From Clostridiaceae bacterium (GTDB lineage Bacteria; Bacillota; Clostridia; Acetivibrionales; DUMB01): DNA of 34,324 nucleotides. The position numbers and the translations under genes were made by a program. The stretch is taken from the NCBI GenBank assembly GCA_012840085.1, contig DUMB01000035.1:1-34324 (forward strand). The letters are read 5' to 3'. Under the pieces are notes generated by a model. That model was not told the origin of the DNA and ran no database searches. It worked only from the letters and a program-made list of their open reading frames with translations. Each line of letters starts with the position of its first letter. Within the stretch, counting starts at the first letter, position 1. Shown here one piece after another: positions 8,073 through 15,693 of the stretch.

Positions 8073-9066
8073 AAAAATCAGGCTTTCTCATGGAGACGGC
8101 GGTGTTGAAACACAGCGGTTAATTAAAAATGTATTTTATCAACATTTTAATGACCCGCTCTCAAAAAGCATGCCGGATTCCTTTGTCTTTGAAGCCAGGC
8201 AGAATCAACTTGCTTATACAACTGACAGCTTTGTTGTTAAGCCCATATTCTTTAGGGGAGGAGATATAGGAAAACTGGCTATATGCGGCACGATTAATGA
8301 CCTTGCAACAGCTGGGGCAACACCATTATTTTTAAGTGCTAGCTTTATCATAGAAGAAGGTTTTAGTATTGAAAAGCTGCACCTTATCGTAAAATCAATG
8401 AGTGATATTTGCAGACAGACTGGTGCGAAAATCGCAACCGGTGATACCAAGGTAGTGGAAAGAGGAAGTGCCGATGGCCTTTTCATTAACACTTCAGGGA
8501 TTGGTATAGTATCAGAGTATTATAAACCCAGTCAAGTTGAGCCAGGGGATGAGATTATTGTAACCGGTGGGATAGGAGAGCATGGGGCATCCATACTTTT
8601 AGACAGATATGATCTGGGTATTGAAACAGACCTGGAAAGTGACTGTGCGCCTATGTGTTTTCTTATAAATGGCTTAGGTGAAAATCTTAAGCATGTAAAG
8701 CTGATGAAAGATCCTACCAGGGGTGGTATAGCAACTGCTCTGAATGAAATAGCTGCCGAGCAGAAGTTGGATTTAGAACTTGATGAGCGGACGATTCCAG
8801 TAAAAAGTGAAGTGCAGGCCATTGGTGATATGTTAGGAATTGATCCTTTATATCTTGCCTGCGAAGGAAGAATGCTGATTGTAGTTGAAAAAGGCTGCGG
8901 AGAGAAAGTGCTGCACCATATAAAAGCACTTGACTGCTGCAGAGAGGCTCGGATAATTGGGCAGTTTACTTCAGGACATCACGGGATGATATATATGAAA
9001 ACGTTAATCGGCGGAAGACGTATCATCCCAATACTTGAAGGTCAGATGCTTCCCAGGATATGTTAA
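8065..9066 (+). CDS. hypE: Hydrogenase expression/formation protein HypE
   Basis: HypE dehydrates its HypF-made C-terminal thiocarboxamide with ATP to a thiocyanate, the cyanide donor. The 333-residue product begins with the expected MDEKIRLSHGDGG, has the PurM-like ATP-binding features GDIGKLAICGTINDLATAGATP and KDPTRGGIATALNEIA, and ends exactly in PRIC, the conserved tail whose last Cys carries the modification. Longer in-frame starts exist (8056 and 7948); 8065 gives the family N-terminus and the same eight-base overlap seen at the other hyp junctions. A 78-base gap follows before the next gene, the largest in the operon, so an internal promoter there is possible (TATAAT at 9107) but has no clear -35. 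Confidence 0.96.
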   Translation: MDEKIRLSHGDGGVETQRLIKNVFYQHFNDPLSKSMPDSFVFEARQNQLAYTTDSFVVKPIFFRGGDIGKLAICGTINDLATAGATPLFLSASFIIEEGFSIEKLHLIVKSMSDICRQTGAKIATGDTKVVERGSADGLFINTSGIGIVSEYYKPSQVEPGDEIIVTGGIGEHGASILLDRYDLGIETDLESDCAPMCFLINGLGENLKHVKLMKDPTRGGIATALNEIAAEQKLDLELDERTIPVKSEVQAIGDMLGIDPLYLACEGRMLIVVEKGCGEKVLHHIKALDCCREARIIGQFTSGHHGMIYMKTLIGGRRIIPILEGQMLPRIC

Positions 9067-9144
9067 GTTGAAAATGATGCAAATCACCAAAACAGCTTCT
9101 GCGTAATATAATGAATATAATAATTTATTGCCTGAGGGGAAAAC

Positions 9145-9576
9145 ATGAGAGAGCGAGATTTTTTGAGCAAAAACCTTGAACGTATTATTGCGGAAATTAA
9201 CAATGATATAAACTTATTATATGTAACTCCATGTGTTTATTTAAGGAATCTGACACTAAGCCATTTGAGAGACAGGATTCACATGCTTCAGTCCGTCATG
9301 AAAGCTATGGAAACATCTTTACCACAGGCACCAATGGTTACACAAAATCAACAAGTATTTACATTGCAAGAACTGTCCAAGTATGATGGGAAGGGTGGCA
9401 ATCCCGCATATATTGCGGTAAACGGTACTGTATATGATGTCACAAACAATGCTGCTTGGGCAGCTGCAACACACTTTGGTTTGAAGGCGGGCAATGACCT
9501 AACTAATGAATTTGCTTCCTGTCATTCAGGTCAGCCTATATTAAATAAATTACAAGTAGTTGGAAAGTTGGTGTGA
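9145..9576 (+). CDS. Cytochrome b5-like heme/steroid-binding domain protein in hydrogenase operon
   Basis: The 143-residue protein has a helical N-terminal part (1-65) and a C-terminal cytochrome b5-like domain (about 72-143) with FTLQELSKYDGKGG, AYIAVNGTVYDVTN and THFGLKAGNDLTNEF. The eukaryotic HPGG motif is absent, as is usual in this bacterial subfamily; His110 (THFG) and His127 (SCHSG) are the candidate heme ligands. There is no signal peptide or membrane anchor. It lies between hypE and the hydrogenase small subunit, one base from the latter, so I infer that it is a redox partner or an assembly factor of this hydrogenase. Whether it binds heme is not shown. GAGGGGAA precedes the ATG. 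Confidence 0.8.
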   Translation: MRERDFLSKNLERIIAEINNDINLLYVTPCVYLRNLTLSHLRDRIHMLQSVMKAMETSLPQAPMVTQNQQVFTLQELSKYDGKGGNPAYIAVNGTVYDVTNNAAWAAATHFGLKAGNDLTNEFASCHSGQPILNKLQVVGKLV

Positions 9577-9577
9577 T

Positions 9578-10480
9578 ATGAGTAATGGAGGCATTACTTG
9601 TCCTGAGTATAAAGAAAGGCTCAACACAGCCGCACGTCTTGTGGATACTGCTAAGACACAAATCAGACAGGGAGTTTTGAGAAAAAAGAATCTTGTATGG
9701 CTTGAGCTAACTGGGTGTTCGGGAAATATCATATCGCTGCTTGACGGGTCAAATCCTGATTTCAAATACTTAATTTCTCAGATGACTCATTTTATTTTTA
9801 ATAACAGCCTTTCAGCCAGTGAAGGGCAGAATGCTATGGAACAGTTGTTTAGTGTTATTGGAAGTGATTATATCCTTGCGGTCGAAGGTGCTGTTGCGAC
9901 TAAGAATAACGGCCTATATAACATCATTGGACGCTTGAATGGTAAACCAGTAACTGCACTTGAAGCTGTTAAAACACTTGGAGAGAAGGCGGCATTTGTT
10001 ATTGCAATAGGTGCCTGTGCAACCCATGGAGGTGTTTCTGCAGCAAGGCCTAATCCGGCTGAGTGTGTCAGTGTTCAGAGGGTATTAGATCGAAAGGTTA
10101 TAAAGCTGCCGGGGTGCCCCTGTCATCCGGACTGGTTTATGGGTACTTTGGCTCATATATTGCTCTATGGAGAACCCCAGCTAGACAGCATGGATAGACC
10201 TCTTTTATTTTACAGCACATTGATCCATGATCGGTGCCCCCGCAGGTCATATTTTGATAAGGGAATCTTTGCTGAAAAGCTAGGAGATAAAACCTGTATG
10301 TTCAAATTGGGCTGCCGCGGACCAGTAACACGCATAGACTGTCCTATAAGGCAGTGGAATGAGTATGTGAACTGGCCAATCAAGGATGACACTCCTTGTA
10401 TCGGTTGTGCACAATTTGGATTCCCTGACGCAATGGAACCTTTTATTAGCTATAATACCACAAGAGAGGTTGAAAGATGA
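9578..10480 (+). CDS. NiFe hydrogenase small subunit, iron-sulfur relay
   Basis: The 300-residue subunit passes electrons from the active site through three iron-sulfur clusters. Distal and medial ligands are present: HDRCPRR, KTCMFKLGC, IDCPIRQWN and TPCIGC. For the proximal cluster, Cys47, the Cys of IGACATHGG and the Cys of LPGCPCHPDW are present, but the second Cys of the usual CxxC is Asn50 (TGCSGN). Actinobacterial-type group 1h enzymes are known to have an Asp-ligated proximal cluster, so a non-Cys ligand is possible. No twin-arginine signal is present, so the enzyme should stay in the cytoplasm. The ATG at 9578 is preferred to a TTG at 9560. It overlaps the large subunit gene as ATGA. 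Confidence 0.94.
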   Translation: MSNGGITCPEYKERLNTAARLVDTAKTQIRQGVLRKKNLVWLELTGCSGNIISLLDGSNPDFKYLISQMTHFIFNNSLSASEGQNAMEQLFSVIGSDYILAVEGAVATKNNGLYNIIGRLNGKPVTALEAVKTLGEKAAFVIAIGACATHGGVSAARPNPAECVSVQRVLDRKVIKLPGCPCHPDWFMGTLAHILLYGEPQLDSMDRPLLFYSTLIHDRCPRRSYFDKGIFAEKLGDKTCMFKLGCRGPVTRIDCPIRQWNEYVNWPIKDDTPCIGCAQFGFPDAMEPFISYNTTREVER

Positions 10481-11889
10481 CAAAGAAAATTGTTATTAAC
10501 CCAGTTACCCGTATAAGCGGATTCATGGAAATCCAAGTGGATATTGAAAATAATCAAGTGGTAGATGCTAAGACAGAAGGACTTATGTTCCGCGGCTTTG
10601 AAAAGATGCTAAATGGCAGAAGTCCCTTTGATGCAGTATATTTCACCCAAAGAATTTGTGGGATTTGTTCAACCGCTCATTCTATAGCTTCCACTCTTGC
10701 CTTGGAGGATGCATTTGGTGTTATACCGTCTGAACAGGGTAGATATTTAAGAGATATCATCCATGGTTGTGAATTCCTCCAAAATCATATTCGGCATTTT
10801 TATCAATATACCATCCCGGACTTCGTAAAGCTTCCCGAAGACTATCCTTTGTTTAAGGCTGAGCATAATGACTTCAGACTGCCAAGAGAGAAGAATGAAA
10901 GATTGGTAAAGGATTACTTTGATTCTCTGTATTTAAGCCGTAGTGCCCATGAAATGCTTGCTGTACTTGGCGGGAAAGCTCCACATAATCACGGAGTGTT
11001 TATCGGTGGTATTACTACACAAGCAACAACGGATAAGATTATTCAGATCAAATCCATACTGCACTCCATATATAAATTTATTAACGATAGAATGCTCCCC
11101 GATGTATATACTATTGCAGAGTATTACAGTGACTATTTTTCTATCGGAAGGGGTTATGGGAACCTTTTAAGCTTTGGCTGTTTCAACGGCTATAAGGATT
11201 TGGGAACTTTATACGTGAATCCTCTTGTATACACCGGTGGTATAACAAGTGTATTCAATCCGGATAACATTACTGAAGAAATTGACTATGCCTGGTATAA
11301 GGATACACAAAAAGCGGGTAAACCTTTTGAAGCTGAACCGGAAGCTGATATGAGCAAACCTCTGGCATATTCATGGGTTAAGGCTCCTAGATACAACAAT
11401 CTGCCCTTTGAGTCTGGACCCTTGGCCAGGCAATGGCTTTCCGGAGAATACAGAAATGGAATATCAACCATGGACAGGACGATAGCCAGAGTGTTAGAAG
11501 CGAGAAAGATTGCTTCAATTATGAATATACTAGTTGAGAACCTTATACCTGGAGCATCAGTGCAAAAGGAGTATATTATTCCGGAAACAGGAGTTGGAAA
11601 AGGTTTGATTGATACAGCGAGAGGTGCTTTAGGGCACTGGCTGAAAATTAACAATCAGGTTATTTCGTTTTACCAGATCATCACGCCATCTGCTTGGAAC
11701 CTTTCAACCCGAAGCAACAGTTATGTGAAAGGAACTGCTGAACAGGCGCTTATCGGTACACCAATAAAGGATATTAATAATCCAATAGAAATAGGCAGGA
11801 CAATTCGGTCTTTTGACCCTTGTATTTCTTGTGCGACTCATGTTTATTCTGGAGGAAAGCATATTAACACAATACAGACTGTACCGTAA
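10477..11889 (+). CDS. NiFe hydrogenase large (catalytic) subunit
   Basis: The 470-residue protein holds the NiFe centre. The N-terminal pair is in RICGICSTAHS (Cys61, Cys64) and the C-terminal pair in DPCISCATH (Cys449, Cys452). The 15 residues after His455 are the tail expected to be removed by the protease at 3785. Motifs GGKAPHNHGVFIGG and PVTRISGF are typical of uptake-type (groups 1-2) large subunits. No cytochrome b (HyaC-like) or diaphorase subunit follows, so the electron acceptor is not obvious; the b5-like protein upstream is the only candidate in the operon. I could not assign a HydDB subgroup by eye. It is the last gene of the operon, and there is no clear T-tailed terminator behind it. 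Confidence 0.96.
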   Translation: MTKKIVINPVTRISGFMEIQVDIENNQVVDAKTEGLMFRGFEKMLNGRSPFDAVYFTQRICGICSTAHSIASTLALEDAFGVIPSEQGRYLRDIIHGCEFLQNHIRHFYQYTIPDFVKLPEDYPLFKAEHNDFRLPREKNERLVKDYFDSLYLSRSAHEMLAVLGGKAPHNHGVFIGGITTQATTDKIIQIKSILHSIYKFINDRMLPDVYTIAEYYSDYFSIGRGYGNLLSFGCFNGYKDLGTLYVNPLVYTGGITSVFNPDNITEEIDYAWYKDTQKAGKPFEAEPEADMSKPLAYSWVKAPRYNNLPFESGPLARQWLSGEYRNGISTMDRTIARVLEARKIASIMNILVENLIPGASVQKEYIIPETGVGKGLIDTARGALGHWLKINNQVISFYQIITPSAWNLSTRSNSYVKGTAEQALIGTPIKDINNPIEIGRTIRSFDPCISCATHVYSGGKHINTIQTVP

Positions 11890-12341
11890 AGAATATATTC
11901 ATTTTTCCCCAAAAAAGCTGTTAACAGAGGTTACTTAAAGCTGTTTATAGATGATTATCAAAAAGTCCCAATTCCACGAGACTCCATTGAAAAAGGTTAT
12001 GCTTAATAAAGAATTAACACAAAAGTGTATGAGAAAAAGTCTGTAAATACAGGTTCTTCTACGATGCGCCATGCTGATGAGAAATTATAACCCTAGTGCC
12101 AATCACCTATTGAGTGGTTGGTGCTATTGTTAGTTGACATATTTCCTTGAACGGCGGTTTTTCAAAAATCACCGAAAAACCTATCGACATGTTCCCACGA
12201 ACAGATGCTATTCAGTAATAGATAGAAGCAGTGGATAAAAGTGTCTTATTTATTTATAATTTTATACGAGAACAGTAATAGCCAATTAAGGCTGTGATAC
12301 AGATGTTAAAGGAAATCGAAATTTTGTAGAGGTGAATAGTT
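11890..12341. other. Intergenic region after the hydrogenase operon
   Basis: This 452-base stretch has no intact gene. A hairpin at 12095-12125 (12-bp stem with three G-T pairs, AGTGCCAATCAC with GTGGTTGGTGCT) may end the hydrogenase transcript but lacks a T-run. Remnant C of rlmD is at 12138-12218. The last 120 bases are AT-rich and should hold the promoter of the nitroreductase gene. Confidence 0.6.
12138..12218 (+). pseudogene. rlmD/rumA 3'-end scrap, remnant C
   Basis: The frame reads NGGFSKITEKPIDMFPRT followed by DAIQ and a stop. It lines up without gaps with NGYRTVEVQPVDMFP of remnant A, with the same seven residues between the Gly and the Pro-hydrophobic-Asp-Met-Phe-Pro motif of RlmD/RumA methyltransferases. 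The HVETVV motif that should follow a few residues later is missing; the frame runs into unrelated sequence just after the codons for Arg-Thr. So only the left half of the gene end survives here. The DNA at the break, GAACAGATGCTAT, is nearly identical to that of remnant D. Confidence 0.65.
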
Positions 12342-12866
12342 ATGACAAACGAGGTTATCAGGAACATTATTACAAGACGCAGCTGCAAGAAATTTAAATC
12401 TGATCCGGTTCCTCAAGAGATGATTGATGCCGTGGTTGAAGCAGGTCTGTATGCAGCAAGTGGTATGGGAAAGCAATCACCGATAATAATCGTTGTGACT
12501 GATAGAATGACTAGAGATAAACTGTCGGAGCTTAATGCAAAATATGATCCAATGAAGCGTTCAGATCCCTTTTACAATGCACCGGTAGTGATTCCTGTTC
12601 TTGCAGACAAAACAATTATAACCCATGTGTACGATGGCAGCCTTGTTTTGGGTAATATGATGCTCGCCGCTCATTCTTTGGGACTGGGAAGCTGCTGGAT
12701 ACACCGGGCAAAAGAGGTTTTTGAAGATAAAGAGGGACAGGAAATATTAAAGAGACTTGGTATTTTTGGAGAATATGAAGGTATAGGAAACCTTGTACTG
12801 GGATATCCGGAAATCCTAAACTCTAATATTCCTGCACGGAAAGAAAATCGTGTATTCCGAATATAA
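12342..12866 (+). CDS. Nitroreductase family protein
   Basis: The 174-residue protein matches the FMN-dependent nitroreductase fold family, which reduces nitroaromatics, quinones or flavins with NAD(P)H. Visible signatures are the N-terminal RRSCKKFKSDPVP (the RRSxRxF FMN-phosphate motif, here with Lys), AASGMGKQSP (usually APSGxNxQP) and the C-terminal GLGSCWIHRAKEVF with GNLVLGYPE. Length is typical of the shorter members. The start is supported by AGAGGTGA six bases upstream. It is monocistronic as far as can be seen and lies between rlmD remnants C and D. The substrate is unknown. Confidence 0.9.
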   Translation: MTNEVIRNIITRRSCKKFKSDPVPQEMIDAVVEAGLYAASGMGKQSPIIIVVTDRMTRDKLSELNAKYDPMKRSDPFYNAPVVIPVLADKTIITHVYDGSLVLGNMMLAAHSLGLGSCWIHRAKEVFEDKEGQEILKRLGIFGEYEGIGNLVLGYPEILNSNIPARKENRVFRI

Positions 12867-13140
12867 CAAAAAGAAAGGAAATGTTGCAATTATTAATAAC
12901 GGATTACGTATGGTGTAATTATATGGCTGCTCCAAAGGAGCGATCACGACAAATAACAAAAAAATATGTTCTGCCAGACAGATGGATAAGCTGACATCAA
13001 TGTCATAAAGTATACTTTGAAGGTGCTTATGAGATTCGTGTATTTGTTAACTATAGTAGTATGCTATCATAGCAAGAGTTATGCCAAAGTGTTTTCCTGT
13101 ACAAAGAAGAGTTGTTTTTCCTTAGTGAGGAGGAGACATA

Positions 13141-14010
13141 TTGAGACGTTTTGTATTGTTTTGTGAAAAGATTCAATATGTAGGACTTCTTGGCTTGTTG
13201 AGCTTGATTTTTGACAATAAATTGCTGGGTTTACTGTGGTTATTCTGGTTATTTGGATTTATCCCCATTTTTTACAATCCAGCCGTCTTTTTACAATCGC
13301 TAAAACAGCTAGGGGGGATGATGATCGTTCTCATACGGTATGGTTCTCGCATCCCAGGCGCGGAGCACTACAATGGAAGTGTAAAGTATTCATTGCCCTT
13401 TCATGGAACATGGACGGTGGTCAATGGGGGAGTTGAAAAAGCGACTTCCCATTCCTGGGGAATTCAGACACAGCGCTACGCATATGACTTTTTAATCCTT
13501 GATGAAGAAGGGCATAGCTTTTCTGGTAATCGCACGAATCCTGAGAATTACTATTGCTATGGAAAAGAGATATTAGCACCAGCAGATGGTGAAGTTGTTG
13601 AAGTTAAAGATAAATATCCCGACAGTGTAATATTGGGTAACGGTCAGGTGGATTGTGCTGCCAAGGATATCCGGGGAAATTATATCCTTATTCGTCACGC
13701 GGACAAGGAATACGGATTGCTGGCTCATTTGAAGCCTGGCAGTATTCGTGTGAAGCCGGGTGATATTGTAAAACGTGGACAGCATATTGCAGATTGTGGT
13801 AATTCCGGCTACACATCGGAACCACACCTTCACTTTCACGTACAGGATGGTAGGAGCTTTTTTATATCGGTAGGATTGCCGATTCAATTTACAGATATTA
13901 CTGCTCATTCTGCTCCTGGGTATGCCTCCTATGACTCTCGTACAATTCCACCGGTATCTGCACTTAATAAAAGATTTATTATGCGGGGACAAAATGTTGC
14001 AAATATATAG
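13141..14010 (+). CDS. M23 (LytM-type) metallopeptidase with membrane anchor
   Basis: The 289-residue protein has two hydrophobic segments near the N-terminus (about 12-45) and a C-terminal M23 peptidase domain. The zinc-site pattern is visible: His104 and Asp116 (HSWGIQTQRYAYD), the second conserved His196 (LLAHLKPG), and HLHFH with His231 and His233. M23 enzymes cut peptide bridges of peptidoglycan or of peptides such as bacteriocins. Topology suggests a membrane-tethered enzyme. Translation appears to start at TTG (13141), because GAGGAGGAG lies six bases before it and no ATG is near. It lies between rlmD remnants C and D, together with the nitroreductase gene. Confidence 0.88.
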   Translation: MRRFVLFCEKIQYVGLLGLLSLIFDNKLLGLLWLFWLFGFIPIFYNPAVFLQSLKQLGGMMIVLIRYGSRIPGAEHYNGSVKYSLPFHGTWTVVNGGVEKATSHSWGIQTQRYAYDFLILDEEGHSFSGNRTNPENYYCYGKEILAPADGEVVEVKDKYPDSVILGNGQVDCAAKDIRGNYILIRHADKEYGLLAHLKPGSIRVKPGDIVKRGQHIADCGNSGYTSEPHLHFHVQDGRSFFISVGLPIQFTDITAHSAPGYASYDSRTIPPVSALNKRFIMRGQNVANI

Positions 14011-14029
14011 CTAGAAAACAAAAGTGGTG

Positions 14030-14139
14030 TTTGATATGTTTCTTAGAACAGATACTATAAAAAATAGCCCGAAGGCATCAATTCCATCAACTCAAGCCAC
14101 GTGGAGACGGTAGTATTGATAACAAGGGCTGAAGGATGA
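14030..14139 (+). pseudogene. rlmD/rumA 3'-end scrap split by about 48 bases, remnant D
   Basis: A left half (14030-14050) encodes FDMFLRT and a right half (14098-14139, in another frame) encodes HVETVVLITRAEG and a stop. In intact RlmD/RumA these motifs are almost adjacent (DMFPxTxHVETVV). Here 47 unrelated bases (14051-14097) separate them. The left half continues as GAACAGATACTAT, as in remnant C, and the right half is preceded by ACTCAAGCCACGTGGAG, as in remnant B. The simplest reading is an insertion into the 3' end of rlmD that later lost nearly all of its interior. Confidence 0.65.
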
Positions 14140-14388
14140 ATGCGAGAGAAAAACAGTAGGCAAGCCGAAAATCGTAATTTTTTGCTCCGTGGAAGCAAGT
14201 ACATGGGTTGATTTTCAAGCGTACAGAGCAGATTAAGTAAGTGTCATAGTCTGACGACAAAGCAGGTTGGATGTTGAGTCATTATTAAGGTTTTGACGGT
14301 CCCAAATGCAGGCTTATATTATTTGCTTATAATTATTTAAACCACTTATCGTTCGCTATCAGATAAAAAAGGAGGAAATCAAACAATT
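14140..14388. other. Intergenic region, no gene seen
   Basis: Together with remnant D this makes a gap of 378 bases between genes. The frame at about 14168-14238 (KPKIVIFCSVEAST and so on) is open for some 25 codons but has no start and no relatives that I recognise. The last 60 bases should contain the promoter of the MBL gene, with AAGGAGG before its ATG. Confidence 0.4.
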
Positions 14389-15102
14389 ATGGAATACAAA
14401 ATCTTTAGTTTTCCCATAACCATGCCATTTGGCAATACCGAAAATACAGTTTATCCAACCTTGCTTTGGGATAAGCAAAACATTATTCTTGTTGACTGCG
14501 GTTTTATCGGATCACTCCCCTACCTTGAAAAGGAACTACGGAGGCACGGCTTGTCAGCGGAGCAAATAACCGGCCTTGTACTGACTCATCATGATCATGA
14601 CCATATGGGAGCAGCTGCCGCCATTAAAAGGATAAACCCTCATTTAAAAATATACGCTTCTGCTGAAGAAGCGCCATTCATTTCCGCTTACGAAAAACCA
14701 TTACGGTTGCGGCAAGCAGAAGAATTGCAGAAAACACTTCCTCCCGAGCAACAGGATTTCGGTAAGGCATTTTGCGAAATGCTGCGCAGGGTTGAGCCGG
14801 TACAAGTAGACTTTTTTCTGCATGACGATGAACGTATGGATTGGTGCGAAGGATGCAGGATTATTATGACACCCGGTCATACACCCGGACATATTTCACT
14901 TCTTATGGAGAAGGATTCGATTATCATAACCGGCGATGCAATTGCGCTGGAGGACGGCAAGCCTGTTATCGCAAACCCGCAGTTTACGTTGGACATTGAA
15001 CAGGCTGCAAAATCCATGGAAAAACTGTTGTCACTAAAGGCAAAGGCTTATTATTGCTATCATGGCGGGATTCTTGATTCTTTGACACTCCCTATGACTT
15101 AA
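14389..15102 (+). pseudogene. MBL-fold hydrolase with 3' end replaced by an IS remnant
   Basis: The 237-residue frame is a metallo-beta-lactamase-fold hydrolase (glyoxalase II-like). The zinc motif HHDHDHMG, the downstream TPGHTPGHIS and GDAIALEDG are intact, so the catalytic core is complete. The last family-type residues are YYCYHGG near residue 226; after that the frame runs into the end of an IS200/IS605-type remnant (DSLTLPMT and stop). The original C-terminus, perhaps 10-40 residues, has been lost. It may still be active because the metal site is intact; I label it a pseudogene for the disrupted end. AAGGAGG precedes the ATG. Confidence 0.65.
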
Positions 15103-15400
15103 GTCAGGGAATTCTTTGGTGGTAGCCGGAAGTCCATTTCTGGTATCCGTAGTTCCCTAAAGTTTTGGGTGTGCCATCACCCCTCCTAAGACAGTGCATA
15201 TAGCATCTTAGGCTGGCAGACTATCGCTTACGCTACACCATCTGCCACAGGTACATTCATTATATTTATTGCGCCTATTCTATCTCTATGTGTACTAAAT
15301 CCACATTCTTTACATACATATTTTCTGTCTTTTGCTTTGTTTGAACTTCCACAAGGTGAGACTTGGAAATTCCAACTGATACGAATAATATGTGTTTAGG
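15080..15400 (-). mobile_element. Remnant of an IS200/IS605-family (tnpB-bearing) element, right end
   Basis: On the minus strand this contains the last 55 codons of a tnpB gene followed by a non-coding tail of about 140 bases that ends in a hairpin-forming CCCTNNGACTTAAGTCAGGG-like stretch at the junction with the MBL gene (about 15091-15110). The position and layout match the right end of IS605-family elements, where the guide (omega) RNA is made from the 3' end of tnpB and the tail. No tnpA and no left end were found, so it cannot move on its own. Exact borders are estimates. Confidence 0.65.
15228..15395 (-). pseudogene. 3' fragment of tnpB (RNA-guided nuclease/transposon protein)
   Basis: The minus-strand frame gives the C-terminal zinc-ribbon end of TnpB: PCGSSNKAKDRKYVCKECGFSTHRDRIGAINIM in pieces, closely following the TnpB pattern CxxCG...F.C..CG...HxDxxAAxNI. 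The first Cys pair is degraded (SPCG in place of CPxCG), and the catalytic Asp of the last RuvC motif (normally HRDxNAA) reads HRDRIGA. Upstream the frame stops at 15396 and no more homology is seen, so over 85% of the gene (normally about 370-420 codons) is gone. Confidence 0.75.
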
Positions 15401-15693
15401 AATTAGTCTTTATTATGAGGTGAAGCCAGAAAGAAGATAAAAGCAAGTAATATCAATGGGTTAAAGTCTTTGAACGGATAGATTATCTCTTAATGGATTT
15501 TATATGTGGGATTATATCAATTCAGGTTACGACATCTGCACCTGGCTTAGGAGCTGGCTTGTTAAGGCGCTGTTGTATATTGAAACCAAATAATTTACAA
15601 TATTTTTAATAATGCCTTAAACTGATGTGATTTGGGGAGAGTTTGAATAGGCTTTTACTTTGCAGTTAAGCTTTCATAAAAGGAGAAAGATAA
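15401..15693. other. Intergenic region, no gene recognised
   Basis: With the IS remnant this fills 591 bases between coding frames. It is AT-rich and has no frame with a plausible start and ribosome site. The final bases carry AAAAGGAGAAAG before the ATG at 15694. Confidence 0.5.

Noticed and set aside
9084..9112. Internal promoter before the b5-like gene
   Set aside because: TATAAT is present at 9107, but the -35 position (TCACCA) is poor and spacing is the only support.
9578..9700. Twin-arginine export signal on the hydrogenase small subunit
   Set aside because: No RRxFxK motif or hydrophobic stretch precedes the first cluster ligand, even from the upstream TTG.
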